Shown one piece after another: positions 25,121 to 34,973 of a DNA stretch of 64,000 bases. The stretch is from Kitasatospora sp. MAA19. GTDB taxonomy: Bacteria > Actinomycetota > Actinomycetes > Streptomycetales > Streptomycetaceae. The stretch covers positions 1 through 64,000 of the forward strand of contig NZ_JARXYZ010000021.1 of the NCBI RefSeq assembly GCF_029894125.1, given 5' to 3'. The notes beneath the pieces are model-generated. The model was not told where the DNA came from. It ran no database searches and was given only the letters and a program-made list of their open reading frames with translations. Position 1 is the first letter of the stretch. Each line of letters starts with the position of its first letter. Position numbers and translations under genes: made by a program.

Positions 25121-25331
25121 CGCTGTCCTCCCGCGTCCGTCCTCGTGCCGGCTGCCGACCGGCCTCAGCCAGTAGCACGGACGGCGCACGCTCCGGGGTT
25201 CGACCTGCCCCGATCCGTTCTGAACCCGTGACGCACGGCATCCGTACAACGGGGCGAATCCCGGCCCGCACACACCGTTGCGGCCGTCCGCGTCCGGCCC
25301 GAACCGGCATCAGCTCCTGGGAGAGACGATC

Positions 25332-25613
25332 GTGACCAGCACGGCGACACGGCGGCGGACCACCCTGCGCTGCGCCGCGGCGACCCTCGGCCTCGTCACG
25401 GCCGGGGCCCTCGCGGTGCGCGTCCCACCGCCCACGCGCGACCCGGTGCGGGCGCACCAGTCGCACCAGGCGGAGCCGGCGCGGCCGGCGGTGGCGTACG
25501 ACCCCGACCTGCGGCCGTCGGACACCTCGCGCAGCGGGGTCCGGCTGTTCCTGCCCGGGGCCGGTGCCCCGGCCGACCTCACGCTCCTGGCCGACGGGCA
25601 GGGCCTCCGGTGA
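25332..25613 (+). CDS. Small exported or membrane-anchored protein
   Basis: The GTG at 25332 follows GGGAGAGACGATC. The 93-residue product has a basic start (TATRRRTTLRCAAATLGLVT) and one hydrophobic segment, then a short polar external part ending RLFLPGAGAPADLTLLADGQ. Its stop overlaps the GTG of the next gene by 4 bp (GTGA), so the two are coupled. Function unknown; it may assemble with the golvesin-like protein. Confidence 0.6.
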   Translation: MTSTATRRRTTLRCAAATLGLVTAGALAVRVPPPTRDPVRAHQSHQAEPARPAVAYDPDLRPSDTSRSGVRLFLPGAGAPADLTLLADGQGLR

Positions 25614-26845
25614 CCGAGCGGCAGGGCGGCTCGCCCGACACTCCCCCGCCGTCCCTCCCTGGCCCGGGCCTCCAACTGCCCTGGATGAGCGCCGAACCGG
25701 TCGTGCCCTCGGGTCCGAGCGCCGCCGAGCGGCTGCGGGCCGCCCTGCGGCAGGCGCGCCGGCGCGCCGCCGTACTCGGCGCGGCCGCCGCAGGCGCGGC
25801 CTCCCGACGGGTCGCCGCCCGGCCGGCGTTCCCGCGCGGCCGCGTCCGGCTCCCGGCCCTCCGCCGGCTCGGGCCGGGCCCCCGCCGGCCCTGGGACGCC
25901 CGGCGGATCACCATGGTGGCGGCGATGGGCTGTGGCGCGGTCCTGTTGCTGCTCGCGCCGTTCCTGCGGCAGGACGCCCCCTCCGGTGGCCCAGCCGCCG
26001 CGGCGGCACCCGACGACCGTTCGCCCCTGGGGACGCACGGCCGGCACCGTCCCTCCGCCACGGACTCGCCCACCGACCAGCCGTCCCCGGCGAGCCCCAC
26101 GCCGTCGGAGTCCTCCAGCGCCACGGCTGCGGCCACCGGGTCGACGACGCCCTCCCCTGCGGCCGAGCACGTCACGACCACGCCCACGGCCGCCCGTTCC
26201 ACCGCCGCCGCACCGGCCGCCCCGGCCCCGGCGGCGCCTGCGACCGCGCCGCCCGCCGTACCGGCCCCGCCGCCCGTCGCACCGCCCGCCGCACCGGCGC
26301 AGCCGGCGCCCGTTCCGCCGGCCGCGCAGCCCGTCTTCCAGGCGGTGGCCGGGTTCGGTTGTTCGGGCCCGGGCGGCCACTTCCAGGAGGTCGGGGCGTT
26401 CCGCCAGGGCACGGACGGCTGGGTGACCGTCAACAGCGGCGGCCTCGCCGGCGACTCCTGCGACGGGCGCTACGAGGCGGTGCCGATGTCCGGCGACAAG
26501 AACAAGGACGACAACAGCACCTACGCCCTGTGGACCTTCGACGTCGGCGCGGGCTCGGCGAGTTGCGACGTCTCGGTGTACGTGCCGTCCTCCGGCTCGG
26601 TCCAGCAGGTCGGCGGCGCACCCGCGTACTACACGGTGGCCGGGGCGTCCGGCGCCGATCTGGGCCCGTTCACCGTCGACCAGGTGGGCCACCGCGGCGG
26701 CTGGGTCGACGCCGGCACCTTCCGCCCGACGGGCGGCTCGCTGGTCGTCCGCCTCCACAACCGCGGCCAGGACTGGACCGGCTCCGGCCAGCCCACCCAC
26801 GCCCACATCGCGGCCGCCCCCATCCGCCTCACCTGCAAGCCCTGA
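25610..26845 (+). CDS. Single-pass membrane protein with external golvesin-like domain
   Basis: The 411-residue protein has a cytosolic N part of about 95 residues, a transmembrane helix (ITMVAAMGCGAVLLLLAPFL), about 110 residues of Ala/Pro/Ser/Thr spacer and a C-terminal beta domain of about 130 residues with cysteines (GFGCSGPGGHFQEVG, DSCDGRYEAVPMSGDKN, APAYYTVAGASGADLG, GGWVDAGTFRPTGGSLVVRL). This last domain resembles the golvesin C-terminal/Xly carbohydrate-binding group and is shared with the protein encoded at 41061-42791. A role in surface binding or envelope sensing is likely but not shown. Confidence 0.75.
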   Translation: MTERQGGSPDTPPPSLPGPGLQLPWMSAEPVVPSGPSAAERLRAALRQARRRAAVLGAAAAGAASRRVAARPAFPRGRVRLPALRRLGPGPRRPWDARRITMVAAMGCGAVLLLLAPFLRQDAPSGGPAAAAAPDDRSPLGTHGRHRPSATDSPTDQPSPASPTPSESSSATAAATGSTTPSPAAEHVTTTPTAARSTAAAPAAPAPAAPATAPPAVPAPPPVAPPAAPAQPAPVPPAAQPVFQAVAGFGCSGPGGHFQEVGAFRQGTDGWVTVNSGGLAGDSCDGRYEAVPMSGDKNKDDNSTYALWTFDVGAGSASCDVSVYVPSSGSVQQVGGAPAYYTVAGASGADLGPFTVDQVGHRGGWVDAGTFRPTGGSLVVRLHNRGQDWTGSGQPTHAHIAAAPIRLTCKP

Positions 26846-26859
26846 CCCTCCCTCCCCCG

Positions 26860-26900
26860 CCCCGGCCGGCCCGTCACCTCTCCCCACGGGCCGGCCGGGG
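26860..26900. terminator. 15-bp perfect hairpin after the golvesin-like gene
   Basis: CCCCGGCCGGCCCGT (26860-26874) pairs with ACGGGCCGGCCGGGG (26886-26900), 15 bp past the stop, with an 11-nt loop. Confidence 0.85.
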
Positions 26901-27061
26901 CCCTTCTCCTTGCTCGGACGGTGCCGAGCCCACCGGCTCGGACCGCAGGGACGAACGGGGCCCGGGCCTCGGCCGGGAGGTTCGGGGCCGGAGCCCTGGG
27001 ATCCTTCGCGTCATGCCCGAGGGGGCCCGGTGACCGGCCCTCGGCGCACACCGACGTACGC

Positions 27062-27098
27062 CGCGGCCCCGCCCTGCGACGCGCAGGACGGGGCCGCG
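27062..27098. terminator. Hairpin downstream of the GH18-like gene
   Basis: CGCGGCCCCGCCCTGC (27062-27077) pairs with GCAGGACGGGGCCGCG (27083-27098) with one mismatch. It lies about 30 bp beyond the minus-strand stop at 27127. Confidence 0.75.
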
Positions 27099-27126
27099 TT
27101 CCTGGTGCCCGGACGACGGCCAGGAG

Positions 27127-29070
27127 TTACTGCGTCTCCTCCGTACCGCGACGGCGGCGGGTGCCGACCATCCCGAAGGCGCCACCGATCAGCAGCAGCG
27201 CGCCGGCCCCGGCGACGACCACGCTGGTGGCGCCACCGCCCCCGGTGGAGGCGAGGGGCTGGCCGTGGGCCTCGCCGGGCGGCGTGGTCGCGGGCGCGGC
27301 GGCGGCCACGGGGGCGGTCGGTGTCACGGTGGGGCTCGCCGTCGGCGCCGGGGTGGCGGACGCGGTCGCCGTGGGCGTCGTGGTGGGGGTGACCACCGGG
27401 GCCGGGGCCTGCGTGGTGGGCCCCGGGGCCGGGGGGCGGGGCGGGGTGGGCTGCTCGGTGGGGCGCGTCGTGGTCGGCCGGCCGGTCGGCTGACTGCTGG
27501 GCTGACCGGTCGGCGCCGAGGTGGCCGTGGTGCTCGGGGTCGCGGCCGGGGTGGTCGGGGTGGTGGTCGGGGTGACCACCGGGTCGGCCGTCGGGGAACA
27601 GTCCGCGGTGGGGGCCTGGGTGCCGGTGGCGGGCGCGCCGGTCGTGGTCGCCGTCGGCGAGGCCGGCGGGGTCGTGGGCTTGGGGGTCTTCTTCTTCGGC
27701 TTGGCCGGCGCCGGGCTCTCGGAGGGGTCGGCGGGCTGGGCGGTGGTGACCTTCGGGTCTGGGGTGTCGTCGCCGGAGTCATCGGAGTCGTCCGTCTGCG
27801 GCGTGCCCTTCACGCGCTTGGCCTCCGTCGCCGCCAGGCGCCGGCTCTGCGAGGCGCTGGCCTGCGGGGAGTAGGGCGTGCCCGAGATCGGCGTGCGCGT
27901 CTCGGCGTCGTGCCGCGGGGTGGCCGACGGCGAGGCGGTGTCCTCGGCGTCGTCCGTGGGCTTGGTGGTCGGGCCGGTCCGGGTGGCGGTGACCTCCGGC
28001 GACGGGCTGCCGACCGGGCCGGGGCAGTGCGCGGCGCCGTCCGACGGCTTGGAGTCGACGTGGTAGCCGGCCACGATCTTGGTGAACTCGTACGGGCTCT
28101 GCTGGATCCCGCCGCACTTCGACGCGGTGTCCTTGGAGAACGTCCCGGCGCAGGAGCGGTCCCGGTTGACGGCCCAGAAGGTGAAGCGGGCGAGGTGGTG
28201 GGCGGCGGCGAAGTCCCGCATGGCCTGGAAATCGGCCGGGGAGACCACTTCGTCCGGGGAGTCGCTGTGCCCGTTGATGGAGGACAGGCCGGCGTGGCGC
28301 CAGGCGGTGTCCTGGTCGTATCCGTAGGCCTTGACGAGGGCCTGCTGGAGCCCGGAGAGGGCGGACTTGGTGGCGTCCACCATGGAGCCGCTGTGGCGGT
28401 CGAAGTCGAACGGCATGACCACCCAGCCGTCCACCTCCAGGCCCGCCTTGGCCGCCTTGGCGATGAGGTCGGTGCCGTCGGCGTCGGGACCGTTCTCCTC
28501 GGTGCTGAAGGTGACGTAGACCCGCAGGCCGGGGTTCTTCGCCTTGACCGCCTTGAGCGCGTCGACCACCCGCTGGCGGGATTCGGCGCCGGTCAGCTCG
28601 GTGCTCTCGATGTCGATGTCGATCGCCTTCAGCTGGTAGGCGTCGATCACCTTCTGGTAGGCGGCGGCGAGTTGGGTCGCGTCGGTGCACTTCTCCCCGA
28701 GCTTGGCGCCGTCCCAGCCGCCGAAGGAGGCCACGACGTCGCCGCCGGCGGCGCGGATCGCCTTGATCTTCGCCTCCTCGTCGCTGCCGGTCAGCGCGCG
28801 CTCGCCGTCCCAGGCCGGCTCGCAGCCCTGGCCGGCGAGCAGGAAGGCCAGGGTGAACTGCCGGATGCCGGTCGCCTTCATCACCTCGACCGGGTCCTGG
28901 GCGGCACCCGACTCGCCCCAGCCCAGGTACTCGTAGACGGCGTTGAGGCCGACCGGATCGGTGGCGGCGGCCGGCGCGTCGTTCTGCGCGACGATCAGGA
29001 CGCCGCCGGCCGCGAGCGCGGTGGCGGCAGCGGCGATCCGCCGACGGCGGCTGAGCCGGTGTTTGGACAT
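27127..29070 (-). CDS. Cell-wall-anchored GH18 (chitinase-like) protein with LAXTG sorting signal
   Basis: The 647-residue protein has a Sec signal, then a GH18-type barrel to about residue 330. The DxxDxDxE-like strand end is AIDIDIESTELTG, with EYLGWGESG and ASFGGWDGAKLGEK as other strand ends. The final Trp-containing strand is HLARFTFWAVNRDRSC. About 250 residues of Thr/Pro/Ala linker follow. The C terminus is a sortase signal: GQPLASTGGGGATS (LAXTG), a hydrophobic helix and RRRRG, which fits class E sortase of actinomycetes. Whether it is an active chitinase is unsure, as the motif is the minimal GH18 form. The ATG follows AGGAGA. Confidence 0.85.
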   Translation of the reverse strand: MSKHRLSRRRRIAAAATALAAGGVLIVAQNDAPAAATDPVGLNAVYEYLGWGESGAAQDPVEVMKATGIRQFTLAFLLAGQGCEPAWDGERALTGSDEEAKIKAIRAAGGDVVASFGGWDGAKLGEKCTDATQLAAAYQKVIDAYQLKAIDIDIESTELTGAESRQRVVDALKAVKAKNPGLRVYVTFSTEENGPDADGTDLIAKAAKAGLEVDGWVVMPFDFDRHSGSMVDATKSALSGLQQALVKAYGYDQDTAWRHAGLSSINGHSDSPDEVVSPADFQAMRDFAAAHHLARFTFWAVNRDRSCAGTFSKDTASKCGGIQQSPYEFTKIVAGYHVDSKPSDGAAHCPGPVGSPSPEVTATRTGPTTKPTDDAEDTASPSATPRHDAETRTPISGTPYSPQASASQSRRLAATEAKRVKGTPQTDDSDDSGDDTPDPKVTTAQPADPSESPAPAKPKKKTPKPTTPPASPTATTTGAPATGTQAPTADCSPTADPVVTPTTTPTTPAATPSTTATSAPTGQPSSQPTGRPTTTRPTEQPTPPRPPAPGPTTQAPAPVVTPTTTPTATASATPAPTASPTVTPTAPVAAAAPATTPPGEAHGQPLASTGGGGATSVVVAGAGALLLIGGAFGMVGTRRRRGTEETQ

Positions 29071-29365
29071 GGCAGAGGATCTCCTGGGCTGGGAAGTGGA
29101 CGGGGTCGCCCCTGCCGCCGCGGCGCCCGGTCGCCCTGGTGCGGGCGGACTCGGGGCACCGGCCCCGGTCCCACCGGGGCCGCGGGAACGGGGCCGGTTC
29201 GAGGTGCCACCGGGTACGGCGACGGGCTCACGGCCCTCGGGCTCACCGCCGCACGGAGGGGGTCCTCAGCGAGGGACACGGAACGACACCCGTGCCCGGT
29301 TCACCGCCGACGCGACCCGCCTGGCCGGCCGTCAACTGCCGGGTGCCCGACCGGCCCCGGCCCGG

Positions 29366-31735
29366 TCATCCGGTCGCCGTCGACCGCAGCCCGGACGGCG
29401 CGCCGGGCCCGGTGGGCGACGGAGCGGCGGGTGGTGGGACGACGGACAGCGGAACAGCGGGCGGCGGAACAGCGGGCGGCGGAACAGCGCGGGCGTCCGC
29501 GGCGACCCTGCGGCGGGTTCCGTCCGGCCGCCCCGGTGGCAGCTCCACGGGTGCGCCGCGCACCAGTTCGTCCAGCAGCCGGTCCAGGGGGTCCGGCGCG
29601 GCGCCGTCGATCGCCGTGTCCGCCGGGAGCGCGGGTCCGGGAGCGGGCCGCTCCCCCACCCCGTGCTCCGGCACCGCACGGTCGGAAACCTCCGTACCGT
29701 CGCCCGGGCTCGCGCCCGCGGTCTCGCCGCGGACGCCTTCGAGCGTCCGGCTCAGCCGGTCCACCAGCCGGGCCCGCCCGGAGTCCGCAGCCCGCTCCGG
29801 AACGGTCGGCTCGGGCACCTGACGGACCAGCTCGCCGACGAGCCGGCGGGCCAGCTCCAGTGCCTGCGCGGCGGTCTCCAGCGCGCGGGCGGAGACGCCG
29901 TGCGCCGGGACGGGACCCGTCACGCTCTCCAGCGCGGCGCCCGCCGCCCGCACCGCGTGGTCGAGCAGCCGCCGGGTGGCGGCCACCCGTTCCGGGCACG
30001 GCAGTTCGGCGGCCAGCTCCACGGCGTAGAGGCGGGCCAGGCGGTCGACCTGGAACAGCCCGGGCAGGGCCTCCAGCACGAGGTGCGCCGCGTCCAGCTC
30101 CGCGAGCAGTTCGCGGGCCCGGGCCGGCGAGGCGCCCGTCAGTGCCGCGGCGTCCCCGCTGTCGAGGGTCTCGCCGGGGTGCAGCCCGGACAGCGCGAAC
30201 AGGCGTCGCGCCTCCTCGGGCAGCACCCGGACGCTCCGGCCGAGCGCCGTCGCCATGCCGAGTGCGCCACCGGTGGCGAGTGCGGCCAGGCCGGTGCGCT
30301 GATCGGACATCTCCTCCGCGAGGTCGCTCAGCGACCAGGCGGGCCTGGAGGCGAGTCGGGCGCCGGTCACCCGGAGGGCCAGCGGCAGCCGGTCGCACAG
30401 CTCCACCAGCCGCCGGGCCGCACCCGGCTCGGCCGCTGTCCGCTCCGGTCCTGCCACCCGGGCGAGGAGTTCGACGGCTTCCGCTTCCGGCAGGCCGGCG
30501 ACGGGCAGCGGGATGGCGGCCTCGCGCACCACCAGGTCGGTCAGTCGGGAGCGGCTGGTGACGACGACCACCGGCTCGGGCGCGGCGGGCAGCAGCGGTT
30601 CGACCTGCTCGGCGCTGCGCGCGCCGTCCAGGACGAGCAGCAGCCGACGGCCTTCGGTGCGGGCGCGGAAGAGTTCGACGGCCCGGGCGAGGTCGGCGGG
30701 TACCTCACCGGCCGGGACGCCGAGCCATCCGAGCACCGCGGCGAGTGCCTCCGCGGGAGTGAGCGGTTCCTCCTCGCCGAAGCCCCGCAGGTTCAGGTGG
30801 ATCCGGCCGTCGGGGAAGCGGTCGGCGTGGGCGTGCGCCCAGTGCAGGACCAGGCTGCTCTTGCCGGCCCCGGCGACCCCGGTGACCAGCACCGGCCGGC
30901 CCTCGGCGCGCAGCGTCGCGTCGTCCAACAGTTGCAGTTCGGCCGCGCGGCCGACCAGGTCCACGCCCATCCGCGGCAGCGCGCCGCGGCCGGCCGGAGC
31001 GGTCGCGGCGCTCGCCTCGGCGGGGTTCAGGGCTTCGCCGGCCTCGCACAGCAGCCGCCCCGGGGTCCGGCCGTGGGCGGCGAGCCGCGCCAGGGCCCGC
31101 TCATGGGCGAGCCTGGCGTCGGCGGTCCGCCCGGCCTGGTGGAGGCCGCGGGTCAGCAGGGCCGCCGCGGACTCCCGCAGCGGGTCCGCGGTGACGGCCG
31201 TCTGCAGGTCGCCGATGGCCTCGGCGCCGCGTCCCACCGCCAGCAGTCGCTCGGCGAGTTGTTCGGCGGCCAGGCTCCGCGCGGTGTCCAGGCTCCGGCC
31301 CGTGGTCCCGGTGAGGGTCCGTGAGCCGCAGTCCGTCAGGGCCGGTCCGTCCCACAGGTCGAGGGCCTCGCGCAGCAGGGCGACGGCGTGCTCGGTGCCG
31401 GCGGCCTCCTCGGCGGCGGCCGTCAGCCGTTCGAAGCGCTTGGCGTCGACCAGGTCCGGGTCTCCGACCAGGACGTAGCCCTCGGGGCGGGTCAGCAGGG
31501 TCAGGCCGTCGCCCAGTCCGCGCCGGACGGCGGAGACGTGGCCCTGGAGGGCCGCCCGTGCGGTCGGGGGCGGGGCCCCGTCCCAGACCGTGTCGAGCAG
31601 TCGCTCGACCGGGACGGGACGGTTCAACTCGCTTGCGAGCAGGGCGAGCACCGCCCGGCGACGGGCTCCGGCCACGACGACGGGGCGCCCTTGGTCACCG
31701 CGGACTTCGACTCGGCCCAGCAGCCGGACGCGCAC
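29366..31735 (-). CDS. AfsR-like SARP-NB-ARC regulator without TPR domain (second)
   Basis: I chose the GTG at 31735 (GAGAGA upstream), which places the SARP strand at residue 2 (VRVRLLGRVEVRGDQGRPVV). The 789-residue protein has the SARP winged helix (QGHVSAVRRGL), BTAD, and NB-ARC with Walker A LVTGVAGAGKSSLVLHWAHA, Walker B RRLLLVLDGAR and LPLALRVTGARLASRPAW. The TPR repeats seen in its two paralogues are replaced by a helical stretch and a disordered tail of PPPAVP-type repeats. The loss of a TPR sensor suggests a different signal input. It is divergent from the third AfsR-like gene. Confidence 0.9.
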   Translation of the reverse strand: MRVRLLGRVEVRGDQGRPVVVAGARRRAVLALLASELNRPVPVERLLDTVWDGAPPPTARAALQGHVSAVRRGLGDGLTLLTRPEGYVLVGDPDLVDAKRFERLTAAAEEAAGTEHAVALLREALDLWDGPALTDCGSRTLTGTTGRSLDTARSLAAEQLAERLLAVGRGAEAIGDLQTAVTADPLRESAAALLTRGLHQAGRTADARLAHERALARLAAHGRTPGRLLCEAGEALNPAEASAATAPAGRGALPRMGVDLVGRAAELQLLDDATLRAEGRPVLVTGVAGAGKSSLVLHWAHAHADRFPDGRIHLNLRGFGEEEPLTPAEALAAVLGWLGVPAGEVPADLARAVELFRARTEGRRLLLVLDGARSAEQVEPLLPAAPEPVVVVTSRSRLTDLVVREAAIPLPVAGLPEAEAVELLARVAGPERTAAEPGAARRLVELCDRLPLALRVTGARLASRPAWSLSDLAEEMSDQRTGLAALATGGALGMATALGRSVRVLPEEARRLFALSGLHPGETLDSGDAAALTGASPARARELLAELDAAHLVLEALPGLFQVDRLARLYAVELAAELPCPERVAATRRLLDHAVRAAGAALESVTGPVPAHGVSARALETAAQALELARRLVGELVRQVPEPTVPERAADSGRARLVDRLSRTLEGVRGETAGASPGDGTEVSDRAVPEHGVGERPAPGPALPADTAIDGAAPDPLDRLLDELVRGAPVELPPGRPDGTRRRVAADARAVPPPAVPPPAVPLSVVPPPAAPSPTGPGAPSGLRSTATG
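29451..29490 (-). repeat. 15-bp tandem repeat in the SARP C-terminal tail
   Basis: GGAACAGCGGGCGGC occurs twice, followed by a partial third copy, encoding the PPPAV pentapeptide repeat in the disordered tail. Confidence 0.85.
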
Positions 31736-32051
31736 ACTCTCTCCTGCTTGTCTGAGGACGGGACGGGACGGGCTGAGGATATGAAGGTGTTCGATCTTCG
31801 TCCAAGCCCCCGCCGGGAATGGTAAGGAAACCCAACTGGCCGGTGTCACTTGCGGGTTGGAACCGTCAGCCGCCAATTTTCTACACTCAAGCTTCGTACG
31901 GAGTTCACCATCCGGCCATCATGGACACGACGCCTCCGCCATCCCGAAGGCAGGCGGCCACCTCGAAGTGACGCGCGTAGACTCACCGGCCGTAAGGGAT
32001 GATTGAATACGTGCCCGGTACCTTCGCCGGAGCCGAACCCCTGGGGAGTAC
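31736..32051. other. Divergent promoter region between two AfsR-like genes
   Basis: This 316-bp spacer has no supportable gene. Its AT-richer stretch at 31860-31900 is the likeliest place for promoters of the two divergent regulators, which could cross-regulate here. I found no clear heptamer repeat. Confidence 0.4.
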
Positions 32052-34973
32052 ATGCGCATCCGGCTGCTCGGGCCGACCGAGCTCAGGGCCGCCGATGGCC
32101 GGAGCATTCCGGTGCCGGGGGCCAAACGCCGGGGCGTACTGGCCCTGCTGGCCCTGGAGTTCGGCCGCTGCGTGCGGGTCGATCGCTTCTACGACCTGCT
32201 GTGGGACGAGGCGCCGCCGGCCCAGGCCAAGGCCGTCCTCCAAGGTCACGTCGCCGCGCTGCGCAAGCACCTGAACGGGACCGCCCTCACCCTGGCGACC
32301 CACTCCTCGGGCTACCTCCTCAACGGCGATGCCGAGTCGGTCGACGTCCACCGCTTCGGTGCGCTCACCGCCCGCGCCGGCGAGGAGCCGGACAGCGAGG
32401 CGGCCGCCGCCCTGTTCGGCGAAGCCCTCCGCCTCTGGGAGGGCGCCCCGCTCGCCGACCTGCCCGACACCGAGCAGCGCCGCGACCTGGCGGACCGGCT
32501 GGACCGCGCCCACGAGCAGGCCGTGCACGACTGGACCGAACGGCTGCTGCACATCGGTCAGGGGGGCACGGCCCTCCCGGTGCTCGAACGGCACCTGCAC
32601 ACCGAATGGCTCCAGGAGCCGACCGCCGCCCTGCTGGTGCGCTGCCTGCACCAGGCCGGGCGCCCGGCCGAGGCCCTGCGGCTCTACCACCGCGCGCGCA
32701 GCGGGCTCGCCGCCGAGCTCGGCGTGCGCCCGGGCCCGGCGCTGCAGGCCGCCCTGGCGGCGGTGCTCGCCGACGATCGCGCCCCGGCCGACCCCGGTGG
32801 TGCCCCGGGCCGGCCGGAACCCGTCGACGTACGGGCCCGGCCGTCGGTCCTCCCCCACCCGGCCGTCGGCGCGGCCCGGCCCGCCACCGGCTCCCTGCCC
32901 CGCCGCACGCCCGGCTTCGTCGGCCGGGCCGCCGAGTTGGGCTGGCTCGACCAGGCCTGCGGCGCCGATCGCCCCGACCACGCGCTGGCCGTCGTGGTGG
33001 GCGCGGCCGGCGCCGGCAAGACCGCGACCGTGGTGCGCTGGGCCCACACCGCCGCCGGCGGCTTCCGCGACGGCCACCTCCACCACGACCTACGGGGCTT
33101 CGACCCGGCCCGGCCCAGCGACCCGGCGGAGGTGCTGGGACGCTTCCTGCGGGCGCTCGGGCTCGCCGAGGCCGAGATCCCCGAGGACCGCGCCCGCCTC
33201 GGCGCGCTCTACCGGACGCTCACCGCCGAGCGCGAGCTGCTGGTGCTGCTCGACAACGTGCGCAGCGCCGCCGACGTCGCCGAGTTGCTGCCCGCCGGGC
33301 CGCGCAGCGCGACCGTGGTCACCAGTCGCAACACGCTGGAGGACCTGGTCGTCTCCGAGGGGGCGGCACTGCTCCGCCTGGAGGCGCTGCCCGAGGCCGA
33401 CGCGCTCGGCCTGCTCGCCCAGATCCTCGGCGGGGAACGGCTCGCCGCCGAACCGGCCGCCGCCCGCCGGCTGGCCGAGCTGTGCGACCACCTCCCGCTC
33501 GCCCTGCGGATCGCCGCGGCCCGGCTCGCCGCCCAACCGGCCTGGACCGTCGGCCACCTGGTCGCCGAGGTCGAGGACGAGCGCACCCGGCTGCCCGCCC
33601 TCGACGCCCACGGTGGCGTGAGCGTGCGCTCGGCGCTCAACCTGACGCTGCGCCGCCTGCCGTCGACCGCGGTACGGCTGGTCGCCCTGCTGGCGGTGCC
33701 CCCCGGGCCGGAGGTCGACGTGCCGACCGCGGCCGCGCTGCTCGAAGCACCACCGGGCGAGGCCCGGCGGGCACTCGGTGCGCTGACGGCCCACCACCTG
33801 CTGACCGAGACGACCCCGGGCCGCTACGGCCGCCACGACCTGATCCGGCTCTACGGCCGGGAGTTGCTCGACGCCGATCCGCCCGCGCGGCGGCACCTGG
33901 CACTGGTCCGGCTGCTCGACTACTACCTCGCCGCCGCCATGGCGGGCGCCGGCCTGCTCCAGCCGCACCTCACCGAGTTCGAGCGGCCGGTGGAGTTCCC
34001 GCCGCCCGTGCTGCCCGACCTGCCGGACGTGCGCTCCGCGCTGGAGTGGTTCCGCGCCGAGGAGCCCGCCGTCCGTGCCCTGGTGGCCGCCGGCACCGAG
34101 GCCGGCGAGCACGACCGGTCCTGGCAGCTGGCCTTCCTGGCCAACTGCCTCTACTTCGGGGCCGGGCGGCTCACCGACCGGCTCGACTGCCTCCGGTACG
34201 GCCTCTCCGCGGCCACCCGGACCGGGGATCCGGTGGCGACGGCCCTGCTGGAGGCCGCCACCGCGCGGGCGCTCAGCGGCAAGCGGCGCCCGGCGGAGGC
34301 GCTGGTCCTCGCCCGCCGGGCCGACGACCGCACGCGCGACCACGACGGCCCCGCGCAGATCTACACCATGGCCGTGCTGGCGGTGGCGCTCGCCGACCAC
34401 GGCGACCTGGCCGAGGCCCGACGGCTCTCCGACGCGACCGTGCGCCGGCTGGACGAGCTCGGCCTGCACCAGGCCGGCGCGACGGTGCTGAGCAACGCGG
34501 CGACCCTGGCGAACCTGAGCGGCGACGGGCCGACGGCACTGCGCCATGCCCGCGAGGCCCGCCGGCTGCTGGCCCCGCACCCCCACGCCACCTTCCACCT
34601 CCTCGCCCTGGCCGACGAGGCCCACGCACGGCAACTCCTCGGCCAGGTCGAGGAGTCGGAGCGCACCTGGGAGGAGACGGTGGCACGCTGCCGGGCCAGC
34701 GCGGCGCGCCACCTCGAAGCGGCCGTCCAGCAGCGCTACGCCGACTTCCTGCTGGGCACCGACCGGCCGACCGCGGCCTCGGCGCGGCTGCGCACGGCGC
34801 TCCGGCTCCACGAGGAGCTCGGCGACACCGGCAGCGTCGCCGAGCTCGGAGCACGGATCGCCACGATCGACGGGGAGCTCGCGGTTCAGACCGCTCGGAG
34901 CACGCAGGGCGCTCAGACCGCGACCGGTATCCCCCGGGCCGCCAGGATCGGGCGCAGCGCCCGCACCGCATAG
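32052..34973 (+). CDS. AfsR-like SARP regulator with NB-ARC ATPase and TPR domains (third)
   Basis: The 973-residue protein starts at an ATG after GGGGAGTAC. It carries the SARP winged helix (MRIRLLGPTELRAADGRSIP, QGHVAALRKHL), BTAD, an NB-ARC ATPase (Walker A VVVGAAGAGKTATVVRWAHT, Walker B RELLVLLDNVR, HLPLALRIAAARLAAQP) and a long TPR-like C-terminal region (LEAATARALSGKRRPAEALV, ALADHGDLAEARRLSDATVR). Its layout matches the first AfsR-like protein. The last 61 bp overlap the 3' end of the convergent ECF sigma gene, so the two transcripts must be antisense to each other there. Confidence 0.92.
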   Translation: MRIRLLGPTELRAADGRSIPVPGAKRRGVLALLALEFGRCVRVDRFYDLLWDEAPPAQAKAVLQGHVAALRKHLNGTALTLATHSSGYLLNGDAESVDVHRFGALTARAGEEPDSEAAAALFGEALRLWEGAPLADLPDTEQRRDLADRLDRAHEQAVHDWTERLLHIGQGGTALPVLERHLHTEWLQEPTAALLVRCLHQAGRPAEALRLYHRARSGLAAELGVRPGPALQAALAAVLADDRAPADPGGAPGRPEPVDVRARPSVLPHPAVGAARPATGSLPRRTPGFVGRAAELGWLDQACGADRPDHALAVVVGAAGAGKTATVVRWAHTAAGGFRDGHLHHDLRGFDPARPSDPAEVLGRFLRALGLAEAEIPEDRARLGALYRTLTAERELLVLLDNVRSAADVAELLPAGPRSATVVTSRNTLEDLVVSEGAALLRLEALPEADALGLLAQILGGERLAAEPAAARRLAELCDHLPLALRIAAARLAAQPAWTVGHLVAEVEDERTRLPALDAHGGVSVRSALNLTLRRLPSTAVRLVALLAVPPGPEVDVPTAAALLEAPPGEARRALGALTAHHLLTETTPGRYGRHDLIRLYGRELLDADPPARRHLALVRLLDYYLAAAMAGAGLLQPHLTEFERPVEFPPPVLPDLPDVRSALEWFRAEEPAVRALVAAGTEAGEHDRSWQLAFLANCLYFGAGRLTDRLDCLRYGLSAATRTGDPVATALLEAATARALSGKRRPAEALVLARRADDRTRDHDGPAQIYTMAVLAVALADHGDLAEARRLSDATVRRLDELGLHQAGATVLSNAATLANLSGDGPTALRHAREARRLLAPHPHATFHLLALADEAHARQLLGQVEESERTWEETVARCRASAARHLEAAVQQRYADFLLGTDRPTAASARLRTALRLHEELGDTGSVAELGARIATIDGELAVQTARSTQGAQTATGIPRAARIGRSARTA

